Source: Stenomitos frigidus_A (lineage in GTDB: Bacteria; Cyanobacteriota; Cyanobacteriia; Leptolyngbyales; Leptolyngbyaceae). From it: a DNA stretch of 64,000 nucleotides. How positions within the stretch are numbered: position 1 is the first letter of the stretch; every line of letters begins with the position of its first letter. Positions 31,254 through 39,089 of this stretch are shown here, one piece after another. Where the stretch lies: NCBI RefSeq assembly GCF_963877135.1, contig NZ_CAWNSW010000105.1:1-64000 (forward strand), read 5' to 3'. The notes under the pieces are model-generated. The model was not told the DNA's origin, ran no database searches, and saw only the letters and a program-made list of their open reading frames with translations. Both the position numbers and the translations under genes were made by a program.

Positions 31254-32609
31254 ATGAACGACGCTCAATCGCATCAATCCATTTCTCGTGAAGCATCCTG
31301 GGGCTACGACAGCCGCATGATTAGCTACATTCAAAATGCAGCGGCGCATGGTCTTTACGAAATTCGTGGGCTAGGTGCCAAGCGGCGCTTGCCCCACTTT
31401 GATGATTTGGTGTTTTTGGGTTCCTCTCTCTCGCGGTACCCGCTGGAAGGCTATCGCGAAAAATGCACAACCAAAACCGTTCTGGGGACTCGGTACGCCA
31501 CTAAACCCATTGAGTTGGAGATTCCCATCACGATCGCAGGCATGAGTTTCGGCTCTCTCTCTGCCAATGTCAAAGAAGCATTAGGACTTGCTGCAACTGC
31601 TGTGGGCACCTCGACCACCACGGGCGATGGCGGCATGACATCCGAAGAACGGCTTTCCTCCAAAACCTTGATCTATCAGTGCTTACCATCCCGCTACGGG
31701 TTCAATCCTGATGATGTGCGCAAGGCAGACGCGATCGAAATTGTCATTGGGCAGGGCGCAAAACCGGGCGGTGGTGGCATGCTGCTGGGGCAAAAAATTA
31801 ATCCTCGCGTGGCACAAATGCGCACCTTACCCGAAGGCGTCGATCAACGCTCTGCCTGCCGCCATCCTGATTGGACAGGCCCCGATGACCTCACTATCAA
31901 AATTCAAGAGTTGCGGGAACTCACCGATTGGGAAAAGCCCATCTATGTGAAAGTGGGAGCCTCGCGTACCTTCAATGATGTCAAGCTGGCGGTGCATTCC
32001 GGTGCGGATGTGATTGTCGTTGATGGGATGCAGGGCGGCACCGCGGCAACCCAAAGTATCTTTATCGAACACGTCGGCATTCCCACGCTGGCAGCGGTGC
32101 GTCAGGCAGTGGATGCCCTCGAAGATCTGGATATGAAAGGCAACGTGCAGCTCATTGTATCCGGTGGTATTCGCACCGGAGCGGATGTGGCAAAAGCGAT
32201 CGCGATGGGTGCCGATGCCGTCTCGATCGGACAAGGCATTCTCATTGCGTTGGGCTGCAATAGCGAAACCTACATCCAGCAGGGCGAACATCACTCGGCT
32301 ATTGAGGATTATGCGGCGATCGGCACCGCTCCCGGTTTCTGCCATCATTGTCACACTGGAAAATGTCCCGTGGGTGTCACTACTCAAGACGCCCTGTTGG
32401 AAAAGCGTTTGGAACCTGAGGTCGGTGCGCGTCGGGTCGAAAACTATCTCAAAACGTTGAATATGGAACTGACGACGATCGCGCGCGCCTGCGGCAAGCA
32501 AAATATCCATCATTTGGAGCGGGAAGATCTCGTTGCCCTTACTGTTGAAGCGGCGGCAATGGCACGTTTACCGCTTGCCGGAACGCCCTGGATTCCCGGT
32601 TGGCAGTGA
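31254..32609 (+). CDS. mgsC: N-methylglutamate synthase subunit C (FMN-binding glutamate synthase-like)
   Basis: The protein is the central/FMN domain of glutamate synthase, 451 residues, annotated GlxD-like elsewhere. The FMN barrel shows as GTAATQSIFIEHVGIPTL and VSGGIRTGADVAKAIAMGAD. The cysteines GFCHHCHTGKCPVGV near residue 365 are placed to bind an Fe-S cluster, as in GltS. The subunit would form N-methylglutamate from 2-oxoglutarate and methylamine carried from gamma-glutamylmethylamide, with reducing power from ferredoxin or NAD(P)H. It is separated from mgsB by about 550 bases with a repeat and an orphan antitoxin gene, so it may be transcribed separately. Confidence 0.86.
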   Translation: MNDAQSHQSISREASWGYDSRMISYIQNAAAHGLYEIRGLGAKRRLPHFDDLVFLGSSLSRYPLEGYREKCTTKTVLGTRYATKPIELEIPITIAGMSFGSLSANVKEALGLAATAVGTSTTTGDGGMTSEERLSSKTLIYQCLPSRYGFNPDDVRKADAIEIVIGQGAKPGGGGMLLGQKINPRVAQMRTLPEGVDQRSACRHPDWTGPDDLTIKIQELRELTDWEKPIYVKVGASRTFNDVKLAVHSGADVIVVDGMQGGTAATQSIFIEHVGIPTLAAVRQAVDALEDLDMKGNVQLIVSGGIRTGADVAKAIAMGADAVSIGQGILIALGCNSETYIQQGEHHSAIEDYAAIGTAPGFCHHCHTGKCPVGVTTQDALLEKRLEPEVGARRVENYLKTLNMELTTIARACGKQNIHHLEREDLVALTVEAAAMARLPLAGTPWIPGWQ

Positions 32610-32684
32610 GAAACGCTTTGCGATACTAGACGCTATGTTCCCGGTTGACAAAAAAGTTTAGCAAACGGGGTACAGGCAAAGAGC

Positions 32685-32713
32685 GTAGAGACGATACAGG
32701 GTAACGTCTCTAC
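32685..32713. terminator. hairpin between mgsC and pepA
   Basis: GTAGAGACG (32685-32693) and CGTCTCTAC (32705-32713) form a nine-base stem between two convergent genes. It may stop transcription from both sides. There is no long T tract. The flanks contain the same GTAGGGACG-type motif seen in the palindrome at 61465. Confidence 0.45.
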
Positions 32714-32788
32714 AGTTTGACAACACGTTCAAACACCACCGAGGCAAACCCATGCAAGGGCATGGGTAACTGTGGCTATGAATTGTGG

Positions 32789-34264
32789 CTACTCGCTGAT
32801 CGCCCAGTTCACCAGCGTTCTCACGCCATAGCCTGTGGCACCAGGGCTGTTGTAGCCGTTTTCCTTCTCCGTCCAAACGGGGCCAGCCACATCAAGGTGT
32901 GCCCAGGGGGTTTCTTTGACGAACTGTTTGAGAAACAGTGCAGCAGTAATTGAGCCACCAGGTCGCGGTCCTGTATTTTTCATGTCGGCGATCGGGGATT
33001 TCAATCCGTCGAAGTACTTTTCTTCCATCGGCATCTGCCAGATTTTTTCGCCTGCTAGCTCGCCTGCCTGTGTTAACTGGCTAGCAATGGCAGGGTCAGA
33101 ACTCCACAGCCCCGCAATGTCTTCGCCCAAAGCAATGACGCAGGCTCCCGTGAGCGTTGCCAGATCGACGATCGCATCCACACCCAGTTTTTCAGCAAAA
33201 ACCAGCGCATCGGCGAGCGTCAAACGACCTTCGGCATCCGTATTGTTGATTTCGATCGTTTTGCCGTTCGAAGCCGTGAGAATATCGCCCGGATGGATGG
33301 CATGACCGCTGATCATGTTTTCGGTAGCAGCGCTGATGAAGTGGACTTCGACATCGGGTTTAATTTGCGCGATCGCCTTCGCTGCACCCAATGTGGCTCC
33401 GGCACCGCCCATATCAGTTTTCATCATCTCGATACCGCTGCCTGCACCTTTGATGTTGAGTCCACCCGAATCAAAGGTTAGTCCCTTGCCAATAATTGCC
33501 AGCTTGCGGCGAGGTGTGCCGTCTGGTTTGTAGGTCAGGTGAATAAACTTCGGTGGCAGATCGGAGGCTTGCGCGACACCGAGAAACGCTCCCATACCCA
33601 GCTTCTCGCAGTCTTCCCGCTCCAAAATTTCTAGTGCCAGACCGTATTCGTTGGCGATCGCTTGAGCCGTTTCTGCCAGAGTAATAGGCGTGACGTAATT
33701 GGCAGGAGCCGCGACTAACTCACGCGCCAAAAAGACACCCGACGCAATCTGACGAGCACGAGTCACGGCACTCTCCTGATTACCTAACCCCAATAGCTCA
33801 ATTTGCTCAACCGACGATCCTTTATCTTCTGTTTCCGATTTGAAGCGGGTGTCCTGATAGAGCGCCAGTTCAGCACCTTCCGCGATCGTCTGAGCCGTGA
33901 GTGCCGCCTTATCCTGCCAGATAGGCAGACTGATGCCCAGCGATTTGCACTTTTCCTTCTTTGCCAGACGCGCACTTATAGCCCCTGCCCGACGCAGACT
34001 GTCCAGCTTCAGGCTCTCCGGTTTGCCCAAACCCACTAGAATGAGTTTACGGACTGTGCTGCCTGACCCGACTCGCGTTGCCGCACTGCTGCCCTCTTTA
34101 CCTTTGAACTCTGCTTCGGCGATCAGCTCTTTCAGTGTGCCAGACAGCTTGTCATCCAACGCGACTAACTCAGCCGTGAGTTCGCCATCACCTTCAAACA
34201 GACCGATCGCCAAACCATCCCCAGACCACTCTAAGAGGGGCTTACTCGTCGTTCGCAAATCCAT
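32789..34264 (-). CDS. pepA: leucyl aminopeptidase (M17)
   Basis: PepA is a cytoplasmic zinc/manganese aminopeptidase (family M17). The metal-binding and catalytic region is visible as GKGLTFDSGGLNIKGAG near residue 258 and the signature NTDAEGRLTLADAL near residue 340. The 491-residue length is usual. The N-terminal domain begins MDLRTTSKPLLEWSGDGLA. It is divergent from the ferredoxin-MBL gene, with only 48 bases between the starts. It probably works in peptide turnover. There is no sign of an operon. Confidence 0.96.
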   Translation of the reverse strand: MDLRTTSKPLLEWSGDGLAIGLFEGDGELTAELVALDDKLSGTLKELIAEAEFKGKEGSSAATRVGSGSTVRKLILVGLGKPESLKLDSLRRAGAISARLAKKEKCKSLGISLPIWQDKAALTAQTIAEGAELALYQDTRFKSETEDKGSSVEQIELLGLGNQESAVTRARQIASGVFLARELVAAPANYVTPITLAETAQAIANEYGLALEILEREDCEKLGMGAFLGVAQASDLPPKFIHLTYKPDGTPRRKLAIIGKGLTFDSGGLNIKGAGSGIEMMKTDMGGAGATLGAAKAIAQIKPDVEVHFISAATENMISGHAIHPGDILTASNGKTIEINNTDAEGRLTLADALVFAEKLGVDAIVDLATLTGACVIALGEDIAGLWSSDPAIASQLTQAGELAGEKIWQMPMEEKYFDGLKSPIADMKNTGPRPGGSITAALFLKQFVKETPWAHLDVAGPVWTEKENGYNSPGATGYGVRTLVNWAISE

Positions 34265-34312
34265 GCGGCTTTTCCTCGTTGTCTTATCAGATCTCTAGTA
34301 TCGATCAAAATC

Positions 34313-35185
34313 ATGGCTCACCTCACCCAACGTCGCCCTGAAAACGTCAGCGGGGACTTTTATGTAGATACGACCTGCATTGACTGTGACACCTGCCGTT
34401 GGATGGCTCCTCAAGTGTTTTCTCAAGTAGGCGACCAGTCGGCGGTGCACCATCAGCCTGCCAGCGAGTTTGAACGGTTGCAGGCGATGCAGGCACTGTT
34501 GTCTTGCCCCACTGCGTCGATCGGCACCGTAGAGAAACCAGCCGATATCAAAGCAGTGCAGCAGAGTTTCCCGATCGCCCTTGCCGAAAACGTCTACCAC
34601 TGTGGCTACCATGCGGAAAGTTCCTATGGAGCCGCTAGCTACTTGATTCAACGTCCTGATGGCAATGTGCTGGTCGATTCGCCACGCTTTGTACCGCTGC
34701 TGGTGAAACGGTTAGAAGCGATGGGTGGTGTTCGTTATTTGTACCTGACTCATCGCGATGATGTGGCGGATCACGCTAAATTTCATGAGCATTTCGGGTG
34801 CGATCGCATTCTCCACAAAGACGAGATCAATGCCGATACTCGAACGGTTGAGATCCAGCTTTCTGGTACGGAGACAGTCCAACTCGCGCCCGATTTGCTG
34901 ATCATTCCCGTTCCCGGACATACCAAAGGGCACACGGTTCTGCTCTACGACCAAAAATTTCTGTTTTCTGGCGATCACCTCGCCTGGTCAGACGATCGCC
35001 AACAGCTCATCGCCTTTCGTTCTGTCTGCTGGTACTCCTGGACGGAACAAACCAAATCGATGCAACGATTGGCAGACTACTCGTTTGAATGGGTGCTGCC
35101 CGGTCATGGTCGTCGGTTTCACGGCGATCGGGCAACCGTGCACCAGCAAATGCAGCAATGCGTGCAGTGGATGCAGAGCGTCTAG
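34313..35185 (+). CDS. ferredoxin-MBL fold hydrolase fusion
   Basis: This 290-residue protein has two domains. An N-terminal single-cluster ferredoxin-like domain (about residues 1-75) has DTTCIDCDTCRWMAP and later SCPTASIG, giving a CxxCxxC...CP pattern for a [4Fe-4S] cluster. A metallo-beta-lactamase fold (about 95-285) has the metal motif THRDDVADH near 144, then GHTKGH, SGDHLAWS and LPGHGRRFHGD. In the first motif D occupies the position of the usual second H (THRDD rather than THxHxDH), so the metal site may be atypical. Similar fusions occur in cyanobacteria and plants. The substrate is unknown. It is divergent from pepA. Confidence 0.85.
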   Translation: MAHLTQRRPENVSGDFYVDTTCIDCDTCRWMAPQVFSQVGDQSAVHHQPASEFERLQAMQALLSCPTASIGTVEKPADIKAVQQSFPIALAENVYHCGYHAESSYGAASYLIQRPDGNVLVDSPRFVPLLVKRLEAMGGVRYLYLTHRDDVADHAKFHEHFGCDRILHKDEINADTRTVEIQLSGTETVQLAPDLLIIPVPGHTKGHTVLLYDQKFLFSGDHLAWSDDRQQLIAFRSVCWYSWTEQTKSMQRLADYSFEWVLPGHGRRFHGDRATVHQQMQQCVQWMQSV

Positions 35186-35245
35186 GAGATTCAATGCGCC
35201 TTAGTAAGTAGATCTGAAGACTTCAGATACAGGGCTTTCGCTTGT

Positions 35246-35611
35246 TTAAGTAGATTCTGTATCAGCCTGGAATTTCTTGATGATGGCGCGGATCTCGTCA
35301 ACGGTCACGTCATCTTGGTCAGATTTGGAGTAGAGGCGGAGTAGGACAACGACATCAGGGGCAAGGCTCTGGTAGATGACGCGATAGCCGCCACTTTTGC
35401 CTTTGCGGATGGCGCTGTTTTTAACACGGACTTTGTAGACGATGTAGTCTGCGAAACCAGGGATGTGATCGCCAGGGAGGTCGCCGTTTTGCAGTTGTTC
35501 GATCAAGGGTTGCAGGTCAAGTTCGATGCTGCGATAGCGTTTTTTGAGGGCGCGGGCTTCACGTTTGAATTCAGCAGTTGTTAAAACCTGCGTGAATGCG
35601 GGTTCAGGCAT
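35246..35611 (-). CDS. RelE/ParE-type toxin
   Basis: A 121-residue protein of the RelE/ParE superfamily. The N-terminus TAEFKREARALKKRYRSIE with later GDHIPGF, YKVRVKNSAIRKGKSGGYRVIY and VVVLLRLYSKSDQDDV is the usual layout, with the conserved arginine in GYRVIY. Such toxins cleave mRNA at the ribosome or block gyrase. Its start overlaps the end of the antitoxin gene by eight bases, the usual coupling in these modules. Intact in sequence, so the module is probably functional. Confidence 0.82.
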   Translation of the reverse strand: MPEPAFTQVLTTAEFKREARALKKRYRSIELDLQPLIEQLQNGDLPGDHIPGFADYIVYKVRVKNSAIRKGKSGGYRVIYQSLAPDVVVLLRLYSKSDQDDVTVDEIRAIIKKFQADTEST

Positions 35612-35843
35612 CGCTGTCGTCGTCCCACAGGGTTTCGACGGGGCTGATGCGCCCTGCTTTTACGTCTTCGAGAGCGCGGTAGAGCCCAGCTAGGACTTCG
35701 GCTTTGGGGGTATCGTCGGGATCGAGGACTACGATTTGCTGGAGGGCTTGGAGGATGAAGGTTTCGAGAGGGAGGTTGAGTTGGGTGGCTTGCTTAATAA
35801 GGCTGGCTTGGAGGTCGTGGGGAAGGTCGATCGTGATTTGCAT
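35604..35843 (-). CDS. antitoxin of the RelE/ParE-type pair
   Basis: The start MQITIDLPHDLQASL at 35843 follows GGAG, so I prefer it to the longer frame beginning at 35906. The protein has 79 residues. A short beta-strand plus helix N-terminus (ITIDLPHDL...LPLETFILQALQQIV) resembles a ribbon-helix-helix antitoxin, followed by an acidic tail (DPDDTPKAEVLAGLYRALED, DDDSDA) that would wrap the toxin. It overlaps the toxin gene by eight bases and is transcribed first. Confidence 0.78.
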   Translation of the reverse strand: MQITIDLPHDLQASLIKQATQLNLPLETFILQALQQIVVLDPDDTPKAEVLAGLYRALEDVKAGRISPVETLWDDDSDA

Positions 35844-36088
35844 AACATAAGCTCCGTAATTTGATTCTTTGCTGAGTTTGTAGGATAGCCAACCTTGATC
35901 ACGCAATACCGCACGTTTTGTTCAACGTCTTCCACGTCGTAGTGAGTGTAGGTACTACGAGATCTATTCTCGCGCAGGGGATGAGAGCCGCAAGCGATCG
36001 CCTCAACAAATTTGCCTTATTACCCAGGGCGATCGCACGCACTATTCTTCCTGCTGTGAATGCCCACTCAGGGCGTTTCCGTTAACCT

Positions 36089-37309
36089 GTGGCGGAAGAC
36101 TATAATCGACTCAGCAAGCCTGATCAAGATTGTTTCCTCGCCCGTCTCCCAATGCCGAATGATACTGTCGAAATCTTTATCTCATACTCGAAGCAAGACA
36201 AAGAGTTGCGTGACGGGTTGCTGTCTCACCTGCGTCCGCTCGAACGGGAAGGCATTATTACCTGGCACGATCGCCAAATTTTGCCCGGTACAGAGTGGGA
36301 TGACGAGATTAGAGCGCGTCTGAATGCCGCAGACATTATTTTGCTGTTGCTCAGCGCTGACTTTTTAGCCACCGACTACTGCACGCAAGTTGAGATCCCG
36401 GAGGCACTGCGACGGCATCAGACCAACGACGCGATCGTGATGCCAGTGATCTTGCGGCATTGCGGTTGGCAATACACTCCTCTGGCAGCAATCCAGGCTT
36501 ATCCCGAAAAGGCAAAGCCGATTAAAAGCTGGAGCGATATTGATGAAGCCTATACGAATGTGGTGGATGGTGTTTACCTGGCAGCAACCGAGATTAAAAA
36601 ACGACGCAATCAGCAACAGCAGGCGGAAGAACAACAGGGGCAGCGATTGCTTGCTCAAAGAGAAGCGGAGGAAAAGACAGAATGGGAACGGCTTCAACGG
36701 GAACAGCAACGAATGACGGAATGGTTGAATCGGGAAGCCGAAATAGTAAAACAACAGAAGCAGGAATTAGAACAGCAACGGCTATTGAAGCAGCAACGAG
36801 CCCAAAGAAAGAGACAGGCTGCTCAAACTGAAAGTACCGATAAGCTAGCCTCTGAAAGAGGGATAGACTACACCCGACTGCAAGACTTGCTGAAGGCAGG
36901 GCAGTGGAAAGAGGCAGACAAGGAAACGGCAGACAGGATGTGCGAAGTAATGGGTCGGCAAAAGGAACGTTGGTTAAGAGTGGAAGATATACAAAACTTT
37001 CCCTCTGCTGACCTGCATACGATTGATCAACTGTGGGTAAAGCACAGCCAGGGCAGGTTTGGGTTCAGTGTGCAGAAAAAAATCTGGCAGGCATGCGGTA
37101 GTCCAACCGAGTACGATCGGAACTGGGAAAAGTTTGGCGAAGCCGTTGAATGGAAGAAAAAAGTTCTGTGGATAAAATACAGCGAAGTTACTTTTGATAC
37201 CTCAGCCCCAAATGGTCATCTACCTTATCTGGGGGTGGGTCGGGTGGGGGAGGCTGGGTTCATTGGTATGGTGTGGTGGGTTTCTCTTCTCTCGTGTCGA
37301 GACTTGTAA
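36089..37309 (+). CDS. TIR-coiled coil-GUN4 fusion protein
   Basis: Three parts are visible. A TIR domain spans about residues 27-150, with VEIFISYSKQDKEL, WDDEIRARLNAADIILLLLS and the catalytic-type glutamate in DYCTQVEIPEAL near residue 102, as in NAD-cleaving TIR domains. A Gln/Glu/Arg-rich coiled coil spans about 165-250. A GUN4 domain spans about 259-406, with DYTRLQDLLKAGQWKEADKE, LHTIDQLWVKHSQGRFGFSV and GHLP near the end. GUN4 proper binds porphyrins and activates Mg-chelatase, and here it may sense a tetrapyrrole or bind another partner. The TIR suggests NAD depletion or signalling in defence or cell death. GTG 36089 is the furthest start; ATG 36152 begins MPNDTVEIF and may be real. 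It lies between two toxin-antitoxin pairs. Confidence 0.85.
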   Translation: MAEDYNRLSKPDQDCFLARLPMPNDTVEIFISYSKQDKELRDGLLSHLRPLEREGIITWHDRQILPGTEWDDEIRARLNAADIILLLLSADFLATDYCTQVEIPEALRRHQTNDAIVMPVILRHCGWQYTPLAAIQAYPEKAKPIKSWSDIDEAYTNVVDGVYLAATEIKKRRNQQQQAEEQQGQRLLAQREAEEKTEWERLQREQQRMTEWLNREAEIVKQQKQELEQQRLLKQQRAQRKRQAAQTESTDKLASERGIDYTRLQDLLKAGQWKEADKETADRMCEVMGRQKERWLRVEDIQNFPSADLHTIDQLWVKHSQGRFGFSVQKKIWQACGSPTEYDRNWEKFGEAVEWKKKVLWIKYSEVTFDTSAPNGHLPYLGVGRVGEAGFIGMVWWVSLLSCRDL

Positions 37310-37418
37310 AGTCTAGCATTGAGTATTTTCAGGGCTTTCTAAAACTTTGCTACAGCTAGGTAGATCTATGAGGAATCGGCGTTTCCATGTTTTGTGACCT
37401 GGCATCGTTTGTCTTCCA

Positions 37419-37451
37419 AGACCTCCGAGGTTTTGAAAACCTCGGAGGTCT
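37419..37451. terminator. perfect hairpin with CCTCCGAGG core
   Basis: Two 16-base arms (AGACCTCCGAGGTTTT and its complement) with a one-base loop lie between the TIR-GUN4 gene and the convergent vapC gene. It can act as a bidirectional terminator. The core is also present in the 100-base element at 30772-30871, so the hairpin probably belongs to a repeat family. Confidence 0.65.
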
Positions 37452-37463
37452 AAATCCAAGTCT

Positions 37464-37862
37464 TTATGGATTGAAGGGGTTAACAATGCTCAATCCGTTG
37501 ATTTGCTGGAAATCTTGAGTGTTGCGTGTGACCAGAGTGCTTGTCGTTTCCAACGCACACGCTGCAATGAGGGCATCGGGTAAGGCAGTTCGATCAGCTC
37601 GACGAATTTGGGCAGTTCGATCCAGAATGCTTTCTGTCAGAGCGATACAGGTTAGCGATCGCAAAAATGCGCGAATTTGCTCTGCCTCTGCTTCTGTTAA
37701 TGCTGGGTAGCACAGCAGTTCGACCCAACTCACAGGACAATAGAACCCTGCCGCCTTTCCAGTCAGAATGTCTTCTACAACTGGCTGAACAACTGGATCA
37801 CCGTTGAAGTAATAGATGAAGATATTCGTGTCGAGTAGATACCGTCTATCGGTTCCATTCAT
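37464..37862 (-). CDS. vapC: VapC-type PIN-domain toxin
   Basis: A 132-residue PIN-domain ribonuclease. Acidic catalytic residues are visible in YLLDTNIFIYYF (first Asp), PVSWVELLCYPAL (Glu) and LPDALIAACAL (Asp), followed by the terminal TRNTQDF. VapC toxins cleave tRNA or rRNA. It is preceded by the small antitoxin gene, which it overlaps by 17 bases. The pair is transcribed towards the TIR-GUN4 gene and meets it at the hairpin. Confidence 0.85.
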   Translation of the reverse strand: MNGTDRRYLLDTNIFIYYFNGDPVVQPVVEDILTGKAAGFYCPVSWVELLCYPALTEAEAEQIRAFLRSLTCIALTESILDRTAQIRRADRTALPDALIAACALETTSTLVTRNTQDFQQINGLSIVNPFNP

Positions 37863-38070
37863 CTCTCAACTGCCGTTGAAACTGGAGTGGGTCAATGCGT
37901 CGAGGCAAAAAGCCAAAGAGGTTGCTTGATGGTACTGTTTCAAAATCAGTCTGTGGCATTGATTGCACTACGACAACCATCTCAACGAGACCTGGCTGAA
38001 TGATATCCGGTAAGGTAATTTCTACCTTGCGATCGCCCTTGACCTCAATTACTTGACGAATGGTTTCCAT
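37846..38070 (-). CDS. vapB: antitoxin partner of VapC
   Basis: The 74 residues start METIRQVIEVKGDRKVEITLPDIIQPG. An 'I.V.GD.K..I.LPD' N-terminus of this kind is common in small cyanobacterial antitoxins that precede PIN toxins. The C-terminal half (FLPRRIDPLQFQRQLRDEWNR) is the toxin-contacting tail. The gene overlaps vapC by 17 bases and is read first. A classical AbrB or RHH fold cannot be confirmed. Confidence 0.72.
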   Translation of the reverse strand: METIRQVIEVKGDRKVEITLPDIIQPGLVEMVVVVQSMPQTDFETVPSSNLFGFLPRRIDPLQFQRQLRDEWNR

Positions 38071-38431
38071 CTTTAGTTATTAAGAGCGTTCTACTATCAG
38101 TTTACTGCCCAGAGCTAGCAATCAGTTCAGGGTTATGGGGAAGGTGAAAGGCAGTGGTGTTGAGATTTCACATGGCAGTTAAGGACTCCTGAACTCAGCG
38201 ATCGTCCATCCCGCTTCACAAAGGCTGATTGGGTGATCGTACATTTCACCCACGTTCAAACTAACTCACCATTAACTTTGCTCCGTTCCCGTTTGTCTCC
38301 ATGCTGTTTGATGCGGTAGGTGCGATCGCAGTCTTTGCTCTGCTTTGAGAGGATGAGGGGTGACACCCATTAAGTGAAAGCGATCGTTCTTAGCCAGAAT
38401 CGGGATCGCATCAACCCTCGCAGGCAGAAAC
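38071..38431. other. intergenic stretch
   Basis: About 360 bases with no supportable gene. It contains one HIP1 octamer near 38323 and scattered short repeats only. Promoters for the vapBC pair (leftward) and for the Trypco1-like gene (rightward) must be here. Confidence 0.35.
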
Positions 38432-38977
38432 ATGACTAAGATTGTCCCCGTCCAACTGGATAACGGCACCGTTCTCTATATTGAGGCACAGGATGATACG
38501 GAAACCGCTCCCATATCACCCCAAGCCCCGATCGACGAAACAATCGAACAACGGCGTGGCGGCGCAAAAGGCATTACCGATCCGAGAATGCCGTTTCGTC
38601 CTACTCCAACTCAGTCCATGCAAATGGTTCAAAGCACCATTCGTACTTACACAACCTATTGCCTGGATGCCTTCAAAAACTGTGCAGCAGCCAATGTCGA
38701 TGAAGTGACGCTAGAGTTTGGCATTAATCTTAGCGCCGATGCGGGTATCCCTTACATCGCCAGCGGCAAAGCCCAAAGCAATCTGAAAATCACCGTCAAG
38801 TGCTCGTATAACAAACCCGGTGACGAAGACGGCAAGGCTGTTACGACTGAGCCATCGGTTGCCAACACCAGTGGGCAGTCGTTTGTAGGCAACGGACAAG
38901 CGTTTGCAGGCAATGGACAAGCGTTTGCGGGTGAGGGGCAGTGGCTAGTGGGCGATCGGCAAGAGGTGGAAAGGTAA
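38432..38977 (+). CDS. Trypco1/CU044_2847-like protein with heptad repeats
   Basis: About 181 residues. The first 125 match the CU044_2847 / trypsin-co-occurring domain 1 type. The phrases are IVPVQLDNGTVLYIEA, MQMVQSTIRTYTTYCLDAFK, VDEVTLEFGINLSADAGIP and ASGKAQSNLKITVKC. In other bacteria this domain accompanies trypsin-like or NTPase effectors in conflict systems. The C-terminal tail is a repeat of a seven-residue unit GxGQxFx (GQSFVGN, GQAFAGN, GQAFAGE, GQWLVGD), encoded by 21-base DNA repeats. No protease or NTPase gene follows; the next gene is an opposite-strand Rrf2 regulator. Function unknown. Confidence 0.72.
   Translation: MTKIVPVQLDNGTVLYIEAQDDTETAPISPQAPIDETIEQRRGGAKGITDPRMPFRPTPTQSMQMVQSTIRTYTTYCLDAFKNCAAANVDEVTLEFGINLSADAGIPYIASGKAQSNLKITVKCSYNKPGDEDGKAVTTEPSVANTSGQSFVGNGQAFAGNGQAFAGEGQWLVGDRQEVER
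38867..38950 (+). repeat. 21-base tandem repeats in the Trypco1-like gene
   Basis: Units of 21 bases follow each other: GGCAACGGACAAGCGTTTGC- at 38888 and GGCAATGGACAAGCGTTTGC- at 38909 are nearly identical, with diverged copies before (38867) and after (38930). They encode the GxGQxFx heptads and could change number by slippage. Confidence 0.7.
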
Positions 38978-39089
38978 GGAGCCAAGAGTCAGAGGGTGGA
39001 GGACGCAGGGGAGGCTGAGGGAGCAAGAGAAAGCAGAAGTTTCTTCCGAACTCAAAACTCAAAACTTTCCCCTACTCCTCCGCTCCTTC

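Noticed and set aside
31827..32513. Antisense 228-codon open frame inside mgsC
   Set aside because: It lies opposite a well-recognised enzyme and has no motif of its own.
20577..32609. Reading the cluster simply as sarcosine oxidase plus glutamate synthase
   Set aside because: The full set with a GlnT/GmaS ligase, GXGXG and FMN subunits fits the NMG pathway better; the simple reading leaves gmaS and mgsABC unexplained. It remains the main alternative until tested.
36060..36323. Alternate-frame 87-codon ORF over the TIR domain
   Set aside because: It overlaps the TIR reading frame, which has clear domain motifs.
38272..38469. Minus-strand 65-codon frame in the gap before the Trypco1-like gene
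   Set aside because: It runs into the start of the plus-strand gene and shows no family pattern.
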